DNA of 64,000 bases from Beroe ovata (GCA_946803715.1 CAMPET010000081.1:211231-275230); one strand, 5' to 3'; positions 51,996-64,000 are shown, numbered from the stretch's first letter. Numbers and translations: made by a program. Notes: generated by a model from the sequence alone, not told the origin.

Positions 51996-53841
51996 CTAAT
52001 CCTCTGTTCTGCCTGCTTCTTGTTGCATCCTAAATAGCTCATCTGCTTTCCTAGCCTCCTCCACTGTTTTGAGATTACGGTATTTGAGTGCACAGTAACT
52101 GAGTAGTCTATCCAGCTCACCAATCTCGTCTAACTCTGTTACCTACAGCAGATATACATGTCATGATGCGGATTATTCTACTACTTGTATTTGTAGTTTA
52201 ATTTAGGATTTCAATGTTTATTTATGATTATCGTTGTTCATGTTATCAGTTCGAAAAATTTTTTTCAGAGACATTCCCATTTTTTACTTGTCATATGAAT
52301 TTTCACATCATGAGACCATTCTGGGGTACTTACATCATCGTAGTCGCCGACATACTGATCATCGATAAACAACATGGGAGTTTTCCTGACACCCGCCTTC
52401 TCGAATATTCTATTCCGTTCATCGCGATCCATACCGATGTCTATTGGGATCCACGGTTCGAAGTCCTCCCGAAGATGAACCTGAATAGACAGATATACTT
52501 GAAAAAATCACACAAGCGTATGACGGAGCAGCGAAAAAAGAAATTCCTTGTGTTTGAATAAGAAACCTCTCCCCTAGTACCTTCTTCCTCTCGAGTAAAG
52601 TTTGCAGGAATCTGCAGCTGTGTCTAATCTTCTCTGACGAGGTTGTTGTCGAGTAGTAGACTCTGATCTTACCCTCACCGCCTGTCAAGAAAACGGCAGA
52701 TCAAGAAAACTGGTTAATTTCTGTGCTGAGCAGATTTCAGCAATGATCTAGTGACATGACACCTGGAATCTAAGTGCATTACGGAACTGATTAAGATCTA
52801 TGGTGTATGGTTACTTCTGTGAAACATGATTCAGTATCTTCCATTTAAACTCAGCCTCGAGCAACCAAAAAGCTTTCGTAGCAAATATTCCATAAAGGTC
52901 ATGCAGTTTACCCTACCACGGCGAAAACATAACGATATTTTTTGTGTAAATTTCAAGCTGGGCCAGCATGATTATAGCACTTACACATCATGGACCTTAC
53001 CTAGATCTGGAAAAGTTAGTAATGGTAATTAAATATTCTCATTGCTCATAATAGTCATTGCTGTCATTGCTCTCTTGCTCTCATTGCTCATAATAGTCAT
53101 TAGTCGTATGGTTGTTCATGTTGGAAGACAGTGTGATTTATCATCCACTAAAATCTCCGATTGTATTGTATTTGTAATTTCTACTTCACTAGAGCATTAG
53201 CTATGGTCGGGTCGCTACTTATTCATAATCTAGCTACTGTCATAAGCTCTGGCGTTGTAGATCACCAGCCAATTATGTAACAAGACGTGTGATGATTAAT
53301 AATTACCTAAGTTGATGTCGTTCTCGGGTCGAGGCATGACGTCCACACGGAATGGGCTCCCCTTGACGTTGTTATCGTTCCAGTTGACTGTCACGTGATG
53401 GGGTATGGGCTCCGAGGGGACGAATGACACGTCGTAACAGTTCGGCTGAGTTTCTGATACCTGGAGCGAGATATCAGTGGTTTGTAGGACTGGTATTGGT
53501 ACTGGTGGTGGTATAGCAATTTGAACCAGTTTGAGTTAACAAGAGACCTCTTTTATAGGAAACGAAATCGTATCAGTTGGATTAGGATTCACATGAGATT
53601 GAGTAGCCCATGATAAGTAGAATAATTATAGAATCAGGTATATGGATCAGGATTTTAAGGACAAGCTGAATATGATGCTATTTGAGCATATGCAGAAAGG
53701 ACCCCCTTGGTTAAAAAGTTTACCTTGACAGGGATGAGGTTGTGGGAGTCATCCTCGACATTTATATTGAGTGGTCCGCCGCCCGCAGAACTGCAGTCAA
53801 CCTAGGGGGTGGGGGAAACGATCATTTTTTTTTTATCAGCT

Positions 53842-53872
<31 letters not shown>

Positions 53873-56800
53873 NCAGTATCACTTGATGATCAAGACGGTT
53901 TAGTGTTAGTGTAGACGATAGGATTATTCATGTCACATGATGTAAAAACCCTAAGTTGGTGAATGTGATGCGTACTGGATTAATAACAGCAAATACCTCG
54001 AATAGTGATAGTTTCCCAACAATGCCATACATGAGTCCTGGTCCACTAGCCAGGACGCTGGAGGGGTTGAACGGTGTCCGGACATTGATGTTGAAGGGAG
54101 ACTTCGGAATGTGGACATCTGAAATACAAAGCAATAAGAAATATGTCTTCTAGAAGTAAACTTGAGATTCAACTAAAAAAACTGTAGTTTGGAACTCATA
54201 CTTTTGGAGGTTCTCGGTGGTCTGTAGATTATTGAGGGCTGGTGGATGGTTTGAAGCAACCGTTTCACATCGTTTTTGAATAAGTAACTTGTGTCACGAT
54301 TAGTTAAACGAACTGTTATTTTCATCAAGCTAATCGAAGTGGGTATATTTTGCTCTCCTACCGTGTTTTTGCTTTTCTATGTTTTGTGAAGGTGTGATGA
54401 TTGGTGATCAGTTAACCCAACGTTTGATATGCTTTGCAACATGTTACTGCTTCACAAATCCCACACAACACTGTTATTCATATAGACATTAAGTGAACAA
54501 TGTATCCAAAAGTTAAAAATTTGATTTTTTTTGATGAAATCAACCCATGAGGAGCTCGGGATAATTGTCACCAAATTAATTGTTCGGACAGAGTGCAGTT
54601 ACCTCGGCTGCTGAAAGACGTTGATGAGGTCAATGAATCATCTCCTAGTGCACTGTCAAGTGATCTGGATCGAGTAATTTCATGGTGAGGTCTGTGCTCA
54701 TAATTTGCTCCAGCTCCACTGGGGGGTTTCCTCTTAGACTTTATACCACCCGGCTGTTTCCCATACTTAGGCAACTTCACCTCAAGATGGGACGTGGGGA
54801 TTGTGTCGGTTTGTGTTGCCTCAGTGTGGGTTGTGAGGAGACTGCTCATTGAACCACTGGGGGATTGGTGAAAGTCACCAGGTACAATCTGGGTGGTTGA
54901 GGTGATGTATTCTTTGATGGGGCTACTTGTCCTAACTGGTTCTGTCGGTGCTGGATGTGACGCTTTACTAGCTTCATCGAACGCAACCTGGCAGCTGAAA
55001 TCATTAAAACCAGGCCCATAGTCATCGGTAAAACTCTGATAGGAGCAGAAGGAGTCAGTGTGGTCTAGGGAAGTCTCTTGAGGTATCACAGAAGCAGCAC
55101 CCATTGAATCAGGTTCACGGCTAGGAATCGGAGAGTAACAGACCCTCTCTACAACCTCACTGCCTCTCTTAGCCTTCTCCCGGTGGAATGTCTGCAGTCT
55201 TACCAGCTCACTTTTCTCTACCTTCAGTACCATACTCCTATCCATGATCTCATAGCTATCATCTCGAATCTTCCGGAAATCTCGGAGTCTTTGATACAGA
55301 TACTTAGCCAGAAGGTCCTGGACCACACAATTCACAAGTTCTGAAAACTGAGATTCTGTTGCAATGCTGGATNAGCACCCATTGAATCAGGTTCACGGCT
55401 AGGAATGGGAGAGTAACAGACCCTCTCTACAACCTCACTGCCTCTTTTAGCCTTCTCCCGGTGGAATGTCTGCAGTCTTACCAGCTCACTTTTCTCAACC
55501 TTCAGTACCATACTCCTATCCATGATTTCATAACTATCATCTCGAACCTTCCGGAAATCTCGGAGTCTTTGATACAGATACTTAGCCAGAAGGTCTTGGA
55601 CCACACAATTCACTAGTTCTGAAAACTGAGATTCTGTTGCAATGCTGGATAGCACATTTTTACATATTGCTGTGTAGTGTTCCTTTCTACTGGCAAGTCT
55701 CCGACGATACTCCCTAGACATGGATTCCAGCATGTTAGAAACACATAGCTTGATTATGTATTGGGTTCTGAAGTCTTCCATCTTCTTTGCTTTGTCCCGA
55801 TACACTTTGGTTCTGGTTCTTTTGAATGCAGTTGTGAATTCCGGTTCAGGCTTCTTTGCAGTGGCTGACGAAGAGGGTGGAGCAGGTGGTATGAAGGAAT
55901 CTGAATCAAAAAATAGGTCCTCGGACTGCCTTGCTGTGTCTTTGTTTTGCAGAGGACGGTTTGTCTTAGGCCTGGGTGGCTTGCTTTTCATTAGATGGGC
56001 TTTTCTCAGTTGGTAAAGCCTATTCCTGAAATGGCAAGCAAAGCAGTTTCTGATTTGTACAGATGCCTGGAATGTTGTACGCCGATGCAGGTTGAGCTTG
56101 TCAGACATGAACTTTCTCAGGAGTTCTCTGACCACAACCTTCTTATACCGTTCTTCCTTGTCCTTCTCAAACATGGACTGGAAGCTGATGGAGATAAGAG
56201 ATTCTAGGATAGACTGGACAATACTGTTCTGCTTGTTTTCGATGGCAGCAAGGCCCCTAGGTTCGCTTATAGCTTCAATAGCATCACTTGTTGCCTTGAA
56301 ATCTTTGACAGTGTTTGTGTATGCTTTCTTAATAGCAGATGGTTCTAGATTAGTAGTACTGTTAATTGATTTCACAACGTTACACAAGAAACTGCAAAGA
56401 AATAGTTTCCTTGGACCTTGGTAGTTAGTATCGTCAATCAGAGATTTCAGACCTTTGATTATCTCGGAATCAGTGAAGGTTCCGGACTTCTGTATTTCAG
56501 ATATCTTCCGGAGGTACTCTAAATCAAGGTTTGAGTATTCCTTGGCCTTATCAGCCAGATCATCCAGTGACTTTCCTCTGTAGAGAAGATCGACTGATTG
56601 ACTCTGCCTACAAGCATCTTGTCTCCTTTTGATCAAAGCGTAACCTTCCTCTTCGATGATATCGAAAATTGCTCTTTGCAGGATCACATTGTTACTGATC
56701 TGAGAAGCCAGGTGAGGAGCCAGTGTCTCGAAATTATGACCCTCAAATTTTGAAATTATCTCCTCCACCGATTTCGTCTTCACCAAAGTCCTATTTTCCG

Positions 56801-59800
56801 CGAAGTATCTTCTCGTTGCGCCTGGACTATGACGCTGACTCATGATGTCAGCCATACTTGGAGTCAGTGACTGACTTCTCTTACTTTTGGTTGCTTTTAT
56901 CGGCATCTCTGGCGTTCCAGGGTAGTTTCTTCGGTAGAACGTGTCTGCTAAGTCTGGAGTGAGAGACTGACTTCTTGATGATCTGATTGGTATTTCAGGG
57001 CTGGGGGATCGACTTCTAATTGCTGTCATATTATCGATTATATCTGCAATTGACGATCTTCTACGACCAGGTGATGTTTCAGAGACCATGTCATCTTGCT
57101 GAGGTACAGCAGATTGTCTCCTCTGAGAAATGGCTTCAACCAAATCTGCTATAGGCGAGGGGCTTCGTATAGGGATATCCTCTTGAGTAGGCGACTGTGA
57201 TCTTGACAATATTTCTGCCAATTCATCAGGTGCAGCTGGTGACTGACTTCGTCTGGAGATTGGTTCGGGAATATTTCGAATGGGCGAGTAAGGCCTATCT
57301 CTGGATGATGCGTCAGGTAAATTTGGAGGGGGAGAGCTCCTCATTCTAGTTAGTATGTCGCCAATATCAGGTGTAAGTGACTGACTCCTCCTTGAAAGAA
57401 TCTCAGCCATGCCAGGAGTTAGAGTATCATCTCTCGGGGACAAAGGATCGAACTTATCTGGCATAACACCAGGAGCATATCTCGGCATCCTACTCTCTAA
57501 ATTAGAGGTAACAGCAGTGGAATATCTCCTCTTAGCGGGGCTCGGTGAGGGCGGGATGGGGGGCTTCCCTGACATTGGAGATGATGTCCTGGAAGTACTG
57601 CCACGGTCAGGACTCTGTAAAGTATCTGAGTACTGATCATTGAGTGCACTGTCATAATTTGCCCAGTTTCGGGAGCCAGCTTCTTCTTCTGGATCACTCT
57701 CGAAAACCTCTGATTCCATTTCTACGTTGGAGACAACTGAGGAGGTGTTGATACTGTCTAACGAAGATTCTGGAAGATTGCTATCAGAACCCTTCAGCAG
57801 TTTGGTGTAATCCTTCTTTTTGGGTGTCTTAATACGACTGATGAGTGACTTTATGCTGGACTTTTTCCTGCGAGGTTTATTGTCAGTTTCCTCACCCTCC
57901 TCACCACTCTGTTCCATGGTAGCAGCAATACTTTTGGATGAGAAGTCAGAGTAACTGACAGAAAGTTTCTTCTTCATCTTCTTAACTAGTCCCACTGGTG
58001 GTTTGTGCGTCGGAAACTCGTATGAAGATGAAGATTTCACGGTATGTGCAGGACTTGGTATAGAAACTTCCCGATATGATGACCCAATAGATTCATTACT
58101 CTCAGAATTCTTGAGTGGTGGACAAGACTCGGGTCTATTGACCTTGGATTTTTTCCTCCCGATCCGTTTCATTATTCCACTTATGGGTGACACTAAGCTC
58201 TTCTTCCGAGTGGGGGCTTCAGAATCACTGACACTTTCAAACTTCTTAAAGATATTCGCCACTGACAAAGACCTTTGCTTCCTAGGTGGAGGCAAGAGCA
58301 TTTTCTCCTTCACGTCTAGGGAGAAAGACCTGTTCTGATCCCTCTTCAGCGTCTCTTCGTTCTCAGAATCTGGAATCACTTCATCATCAGTCTCTGCTAT
58401 GGGTGGAGGAATGGGGGAAGGAGATCGAGATCTCATCACATCACTTGGGGATGGTGATATCGGAGAGGGGATGTTCCCAGGGAAGTCAGGGGATGATATT
58501 TTTGCAGGAGATGCGACTCGAGGTGACGCCACTCCTCCCTTATCTGCAGTGAAAGTTATGGGTTTGAAGTCGGCCTCATCATCATCGAGGTCCTCAATTT
58601 CAGCATCAATAGTTTTCTGGTCTATGAACTGTGGTCTTGGTGACTCTCTAGAGTTCCCAAACTCGTCAGTTAGTTGGAAGCTGTTCCATGGACTGACATT
58701 TCGAGATGGGTCAAGCTCCATGTAGGTTATCTTCTCCAGTGAAGAGTCAGTAACAGTGTCATGGAAGCTGTCCCCAAGAAAGGATGACTTGTCGATGCTG
58801 GTCTTGTCTGCCATCTTCCCTTTGCGTCTCTGCTGGAAAATCGCTCTCTTGGACATAGCAGTTTCACTGGTCAGTAACTTGTGATCGATTTCATCAAACT
58901 GTGATAGTGAAACAAAAGTTTCTGATGATGGAGCTCGAACCAAGGTCTGAGGAGGATCAGTGAAGATGTCATCATTGAAATTGAAGCGAGGCTCAGCAAA
59001 TTCAGGAGGGGAATACTTGTGATCGAAGTCAAATGGATGCTGCTCCATGAGACTAAAAAAGTTTGAATATGTCAGATTGGACAAGATTGGGTTGGGTATA
59101 ACGGGAGGCGGTGGAGAAGAAAAGGGATTCAGTTCTGGAGCAGCACTTGATGGGAAAACCTCAGGCTCATCTGGCTGAATCCCAATAGCCTCAAGTAGAG
59201 ACCTCCTTCTTTCTGAATTGGGTGTTGTTGGACTACTTCTCACTTCAGGGAGTTTTAAGTTCTGGTATTCCTCTTCAAGCTCTTGATCTGGCTCAGAATT
59301 ACCAAAAATCCTTGCCTCGGATAAGAAAGCATGGATAAGATTCGGAGAGCTTGCCCTTCTTACATAGTTAGGATCTTCACCGTATCTGTTGAAATTATCA
59401 TCATCTTGATCATTGATATCAAAGTGTTCATCATATTGGTCTGACTGAACGGGAATGAAGGGGGAAATGGCAGGAGATGACAACAATCTTGATCGTTTCT
59501 TCTTCAGATCATCTTCTGATGTGGGTGTCTCTTTCTTCATCAAGGCTGCCACATCGAATATGGATGGGGATGATCGTCTGTGTTTGAGCATCGGATCACT
59601 CCTCTCTGGGAACTGATCTGAATCATCGGGATCACTCTTCAGAGAGCCTCTTCTCCCCGGAATAGGAAGTTTCTTCCTCGGTTTCTGTTTAGTTTTGTGC
59701 TCCGCGGCAGCTATGGGTCTGAATTCACTTGATGAACTTGTCTTCTTGGGTTGTTCTTCTGTAAGATCTACACAGCTACCCGGCGAATCAAACTCCATAT

Positions 59801-60143
59801 CGTCTTCTCTATCATCTCTTTTACTCAGTGTAGTTCGTTGCAAAACCTCGATTGGAGTTCCATGTGGATCATCAGCAGAAGAGATGAGTATCGCTGGAGG
59901 ATGAGGGGAGGGTGAGAGTGATCTGTTGGAGAGAATATCACTCTGTCGCTCCATGGACCTCTCCAACTCTGACAACTTGTCACTGAGACGGTCCAATTTC
60001 TCGTGTAACGGGCGGACCACTCTCTTCAGCACATTCTCCAGGACCCCGATATCTGCATCGTATAGCCCGAGTATAAGCACTGGCTTTAGGAAGAAAAGAG
60101 CAAGACGGACAAGTCCTTGCTTTATACTGGAAATAATCGACAT
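51996..60143 (-). CDS. ~2000-residue protein: long Ser/Pro-rich region, filamin repeat, glutaredoxin-like domain
   Basis: Exons: one giant exon 60143-54603, then 54118-53997, 53801-53724, 53460-53307, 52681-52581, 52480-52334, 52142-51996. The giant exon contains a false 277-base duplicate (55096-55372 = 55374-55650). With one copy removed it has 5263 bases, leaving phase 1, exactly the phase the next exon needs; total about 2003 residues. Residues 1-30 are hydrophobic or amphipathic (LVRLALFFLKPVLILGLYD), followed by a short coiled coil (about 35-70). Residues about 75-1110 are Ser/Pro/acidic and probably disordered, with SQSLTP repeats near 890-1120. About 1120-1590 is helical and basic. 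Residues 1755-1870 form a filamin repeat: HIPKSPFNINV, SSVLASGPGL, VDCSSAGGGPLNINV, NNVKGSPFRVDV. Residues about 1876-1985 are glutaredoxin-like (GKIRVYYSTTTSS, KTPMLFIDDQYVGDYDD, ELDEIGELDRLL), with the CxxC site missing and the cis-Pro TP kept. I do not recognise the full protein. A scaffold or cytoskeletal role is inference. Confidence 0.8.
53844..53872. repeat. (TG)n microsatellite with single-N gap
   Basis: About 14 TG units ending at an N (53873), inside the intron before the exon 53801-53724. Confidence 0.9.
55096..55372. repeat. Overlap copy 1 in the giant exon
   Basis: 277 bases, nearly identical to 55374-55650 (a handful of mostly silent differences). It ends at the N at 55373. Confidence 0.88.
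55374..55650. repeat. Overlap copy 2 in the giant exon
   Basis: Begins AGCACCCATTGAATCAGG right after the N, as at 55096. Deleting either copy plus the N restores one continuous reading frame across the giant exon. Confidence 0.88.
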
Positions 60144-61890
60144 GATATGTAAACTGTTTAAGTGTCAACTGCACACACGGGAACTTAATCTGAACTATAC
60201 ACAACTGTTGAATACAATACGCTCAAAGCTCTGGGGATCCTCAACACCGCGGCCGTACTGTGTACTTGGTAAAGCTAGATATGAGAGAAGCGGGTATATA
60301 GAATGCGGGGGTCAATTAGAGTCGAGTAACGACCTAACCTAACATACATTGGCTATGAGAGCAGCTTGGGCTATAATGATCGAACCGGGACCAATTATAG
60401 CTTTCATCGTCGTATATATAGAAAACGGTTATATATGGGAGAGGGAGTATGCTGCTTCCGGTATAAAAAACTCACGGAAATTCCCGTAATCTTGATCGGA
60501 TTTTGGATCAGGTCGCGATTATCAGAATTCGATTTTCCTTGAGCAGGTCTTATATCATAATCAACGTAAGTTTGGAACACGGAAATAAGGAGCTTCCTTA
60601 TAAAGTTTCCTTGTGTTTACATATACCAGAACAAAGGATGCGCAACTCTTCTCGGTTACTATGGTAACATCAGGTTCTCGTTTAGTAGAGCCGAGTTTCC
60701 CCAAATATGCGGGGCAAGCAATATCATAGGCTTGTGTTTCGTGGAAAGATACAGTGTATTCGCCCTGAAGAAGGTTCAATCCAACATATTATGACCGGAT
60801 TATAGTCCCTGAGATCTAATGTACATCTATACTGGGATAGATCTAGATCATTCCCAAGTCATTCTGGATTGTTTACTGTGGTTATATTGTGCGTCAACCA
60901 CTCATGACTTGTTAGAATACGGTTATAGAGAGGAGAAATAGACAGGATCTCATACAAACGGACTCCGTGGTATATCATAGCCGAAGTCAGGAAGTATCAC
61001 AGAGAAGGCGCGTTCTTAACATTGCTCATCATATTTCGTTGAAACCGCAGCCACTAGGTTATGCTGGGATAACTATAGGTAGCTCGCGTTCAAAATAGCA
61101 TTAAGGGAGCCGTAGATGGATAATGATGCAATCCGAAAATAGTGTTTCTAGAGGGGGCTGGTTAATTTATATTTCGAGCACATAGGACATCACTTTGCCG
61201 GAGAACCTTATTCAAATGGTCTTCGCGGCTTCTACAGCACCATTTATAATACACCTTGGCCTTTATAACATTTCGTGGCATTGACCCGTACGATAAAGTT
61301 GGAGAGAAAAGTAGGGTGAGGAATAAGAGATCGAAACAGAAACAACCTACAAGAACAAACAGCTGTACCCAGTGCATAGAGCGATCCTCTCGAGTCTCGC
61401 ACAGGATCAATTGTAAATCGTGTAAATCATATAAATTGTGCAGCAAGTCTACCGATTTTCAAAATAAACGGCCTAAAAATATTTAAATACCACGAGTTTA
61501 GCTAGAATTTATCTGTTATCTAGAGTCTGGATTCTAGAGTTTTGCACTATTGGTTGCTTGAATCAACACAGCTAGCACAGATCGGCCATAAAGTGAATAT
61601 TCATACGATTTTTGTTTTTATTTTATTGATAGCGAAGAGATTCGAAATTTATGATCCACATATTCCAAATCTGACAACAAATCCGTGAGTGGTGTGAAAT
61701 GAATGGTCGAAAATGATATGAAGTATGAACTGTGAATTAATCCTAACAGTAGGAGGAAGCAAAATATAACACCAATCGCTGAGCAATCGCTGATAGATCC
61801 TAGCTCTGCTCAGTCCGCACCAAAACACGAGAACCACACATACAATATATGGACAAGTTACTGTATGGGTAGTATAGCTGGAGCTGGAAC

Positions 61891-61955
<65 letters not shown>

Positions 61956-61976
61956 CAAAAAAAAAAACAANCACAA

Positions 61977-62038
<62 letters not shown>

Positions 62039-62909
62039 TATAACAGACATAGGAGACCAAACTTGGATCGAAGTTTGAACTATTATACCGCGTACATAGT
62101 GTAGATCATGTAGACAACATCCAATGGTAGAACAGGAGGAAATAGCTCAGGCTAAGTGTATATACCCCAACCACACACACACACCCATGTCCGCAGCATA
62201 CCATTACCATATAAGGAAAAATCGGTCGGCTTGTAACCGCCAATTACATGTGGATAATTGGATCTGTTTATGTGACACACTGGAACCCTGTGTTAACCAC
62301 CATATCTTCTCCCATCAATGATGTGTTAAACCTACGTCTATGTAGAACGCACACTAAGTTTAACATCATGGTATGAGGCATGTGTCTGATGATGAGTTGA
62401 CGTTGACAGTTGGCAAAATTCCAAGCAATTTGGCCGACAGTCCAGGACCAGCAGATCATTAGCCAAATACTCATGAGAATGGGCCATGTGACGCCTGGGC
62501 CATTATTTGGGAGTTATTATAACGCTTTTTCTCATAAATTATCTGGATCAATTATCACTCTGGTGGCAAAACTATTACTTGTAAGACAAGGCAACTCCTT
62601 CGGCAGGAAATATTAATTCATTTTAATGAAGCTTCTTGATAAATCAATTCAAGTACAGAAGTGTTGTTACAGCTGTGCAGTGATTAAATTGTGCTACAAC
62701 TAACATGAAGGTGATACAAGATTTACTCAATTAACTTGGCGATCAATTAAATCACGAAGAGAATGAAGAACAAAAGGACGCACCTAACTTGTGATGTCCA
62801 AATTTAATAATCCTACACTTTCTAAGCATCAACAAAAAAACCTATTCTTTCCATTCTGTAGCCCGACAACAGCTATATATTCATTCAACGTCATCTATAG
62901 CTGTGTGAC
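60144..62909. other. Spacer between the giant gene and the second protease
   Basis: About 2.8 kb. No exon can be supported on either strand. It contains a long (CA)n tract (61886-62036) with an A-rich interruption and an N at 61971. The two flanking genes diverge, so both promoters should lie here. Confidence 0.55.
61886..62036. repeat. (CA)n microsatellite with A-rich interruption and single-N gap
   Basis: About 150 bases of CA repeat on the plus strand, interrupted by AAAAACAAAAAAAAAAACAA and an N at 61971. Open frames here are the repeat read as His-Thr or Cys-Val. Confidence 0.95.
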
Positions 62910-64000
62910 ATGATTTTAACGATTTTGTTGCTATACACTCTCGTCAATCTTGCACCCTGTTTCAAAGACCCCTACTCTGACGAAAGCGATGAGGATGAAG
63001 TGATACCGGAAGCAGATTTGAGAGACCGATCCAAGCGACACAGATATATAAACTTTATGAAGGAGCAGCACAGGAGTAGCATAGCTCCTGAGTTAGATAA
63101 CGAGTCGGTCAAGAAGAGGTTTAGCATCTTTGCCAAGAATGAGGCAGACATTACCAGTCACAATCGTGAGAATATGCAGGTAGCCCACGGAAAGGGGTAC
63201 AGGAAGGAACTCAACAAGTTCACCTGCTTGACGGCTAAAGAGAGGAAACTAAGCACAGGACTAGCCAATGTAACCAGCACGGTTCACAAACGATCACTAG
63301 GGCAACAAGCACGTTTACAGCTCCGTGACGTGGCCCCCATCGCGTATGATCACAGGGTTGAGGGTCACGTGACTCCGGTAACCAATCAGGGCTCGTGTGG
63401 CTCCTGCTGGGCTCATGCCGCTATCTACTCTCTAGAGGGCGGGCTAGCCGTGGAGTCTGGGGAGGACGCCACTCAGCTCTCCATACAGGAGGTTCTGTCC
63501 TGCGCTTATGAGCATGAAGAGCACAGAAACGGGTGTCGAGGGGGCTGGTACATGGACGCGTGGAAATACGTCAAGGAGAGGGGACGTATATCGGATGCGG
63601 CGGAGGAACCCTACATGAACATAGACATGCACTGTGACCCAGATATGGGTGATAAACCTAACGCATTCTCCGGATACAAAGTCACAGACTGGGAGCGGGT
63701 TCCTGAGGGTGACGAGCACGCTCTAGCCGTGTTCGCGTCGAAACACGTGGTGTCCGTGGCCGTGTACGCGGGGAAAAACATGTACGAGTACGCTGATGGG
63801 TTGTTTACGGACAAAGCCTGTGATTTCGCACGGGTAAACCACGCTGTTACCCTCATAGGGTTCACGCAAGAGGCGTGGATAGTGAAGAATAGCTGGGGTG
63901 TGGAGTGGGGAGAGAAGGGGTACATCAGGATGTCCCGTGACAAGATCTCGAATTGTGGTATAGCTGAGTATGCTTACTTCCCGTTAGTCGAGAAGAAAAG
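62910..64000 (+). CDS. Papain-like cysteine protease (C1A), 3' end cut by window edge
   Basis: One open exon from ATG 62910 to the window end, 363 codons so far with no stop. Signal peptide MILTILLLYTLVNLAPC. An acidic stretch (about residues 24-35, SDESDEDE) precedes an I29-type propeptide (FMKEQHRSS ... RFSIFAKNEADI ... ELNKFTCLT). The mature domain has VTPVTNQGSCGSCWAHAA with oxyanion Gln and catalytic Cys, the His in VNHAVTLIGF and the Asn in VKNSWGVEWGEKGYIRMS. The residue two after the catalytic Trp is His, where most cathepsins have Phe. The start is the only in-frame ATG before the leader; TCTATAG ends 9 bases before it. It is not a close copy of the protease at 28784. Confidence 0.92.
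   Translation, partial: MILTILLLYTLVNLAPCFKDPYSDESDEDEVIPEADLRDRSKRHRYINFMKEQHRSSIAPELDNESVKKRFSIFAKNEADITSHNRENMQVAHGKGYRKELNKFTCLTAKERKLSTGLANVTSTVHKRSLGQQARLQLRDVAPIAYDHRVEGHVTPVTNQGSCGSCWAHAAIYSLEGGLAVESGEDATQLSIQEVLSCAYEHEEHRNGCRGGWYMDAWKYVKERGRISDAAEEPYMNIDMHCDPDMGDKPNAFSGYKVTDWERVPEGDEHALAVFASKHVVSVAVYAGKNMYEYADGLFTDKACDFARVNHAVTLIGFTQEAWIVKNSWGVEWGEKGYIRMSRDKISNCGIAEYAYFPLVEKK

Noticed and set aside
54197-54233. 37-base exon (PSIIYRPPRTSK) between the giant exon and the filamin exons
   Set aside because: It would break phase with the giant exon. Direct splicing 54603 to 54118 keeps phase and gives the conserved Asp of the filamin motif.
61162-61486. Open frames of 94 (-) and 76 (+) codons
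   Set aside because: The two overlap antisense to each other, lack recognisable motifs, and lie in a gene-free spacer.
61649-62104. Cys-Val and His-Thr-rich open frames
   Set aside because: Readings of the (CA)n microsatellite.

Overview
This is a gene-dense piece of animal nuclear DNA, not bacterial or viral. Protein genes are cut by many short introns (about 50-700 bases, GT...AG), one tRNA gene has a Pol III terminator, and (CA)n, purine and minisatellite repeats are scattered through it. The gene set includes NOX, GIPC, ALG8, a TPC2-type two-pore channel, an EVI5-type RabGAP, the ciliary protein DLEC1 and a FAM47E-like protein. Small introns, short spacers and an apparently very heterozygous genome suggest an early-branching marine invertebrate such as a sponge. 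The species guess is inference only.

Layout: 1-1716 (+) end of an NADPH oxidase; 3825-6564 (+) GIPC; 7237-9421 (-) ALG8 with a tRNA-Ala(CGC) in its intron; 10135-20658 (-) a head-to-tail run of six compact genes (unknown single-pass membrane protein, LRR protein, NOA1, DLST, leucyl aminopeptidase, PAQR3-like), the last four uninterrupted by introns; 22847-31563 (-) an EVI5-like TBC RabGAP with one exon lost in a 974-base gap and a papain-like protease gene nested in an intron on the other strand (28784-30096, +); 33978-35315 (+) FAM47E-like; 35678-44702 (+) DLEC1 (22 exons); 45909-51497 (+) TPC2-like channel; 51996-60143 (-) a ~2000-residue protein with an unusual architecture, a long Ser/Pro-rich region followed by a filamin repeat and a glutaredoxin-like domain; 62910-64000 (+) a second papain-like protease running off the end.

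Exon models were built by hand. Donor and acceptor sites were chosen so that reading phase is kept across each junction and the peptide matches the named family. Two observations stand out. First, the disordered/filamin/glutaredoxin protein at 51996-60143 is a domain combination I do not recognise. Second, a splice-acceptor-like YAG lies 0-13 bases before the start codon of most genes, including nearly all of the minus-strand run, which hints at spliced-leader trans-splicing or systematic 5'-UTR introns.

Caution on assembly: single N characters at 10705, 27038, 47828 and 55373 each sit between two near-identical copies of the same sequence. These look like unmerged alleles or contig overlaps, not real exon duplications. 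Removing the second copy restores intact genes.
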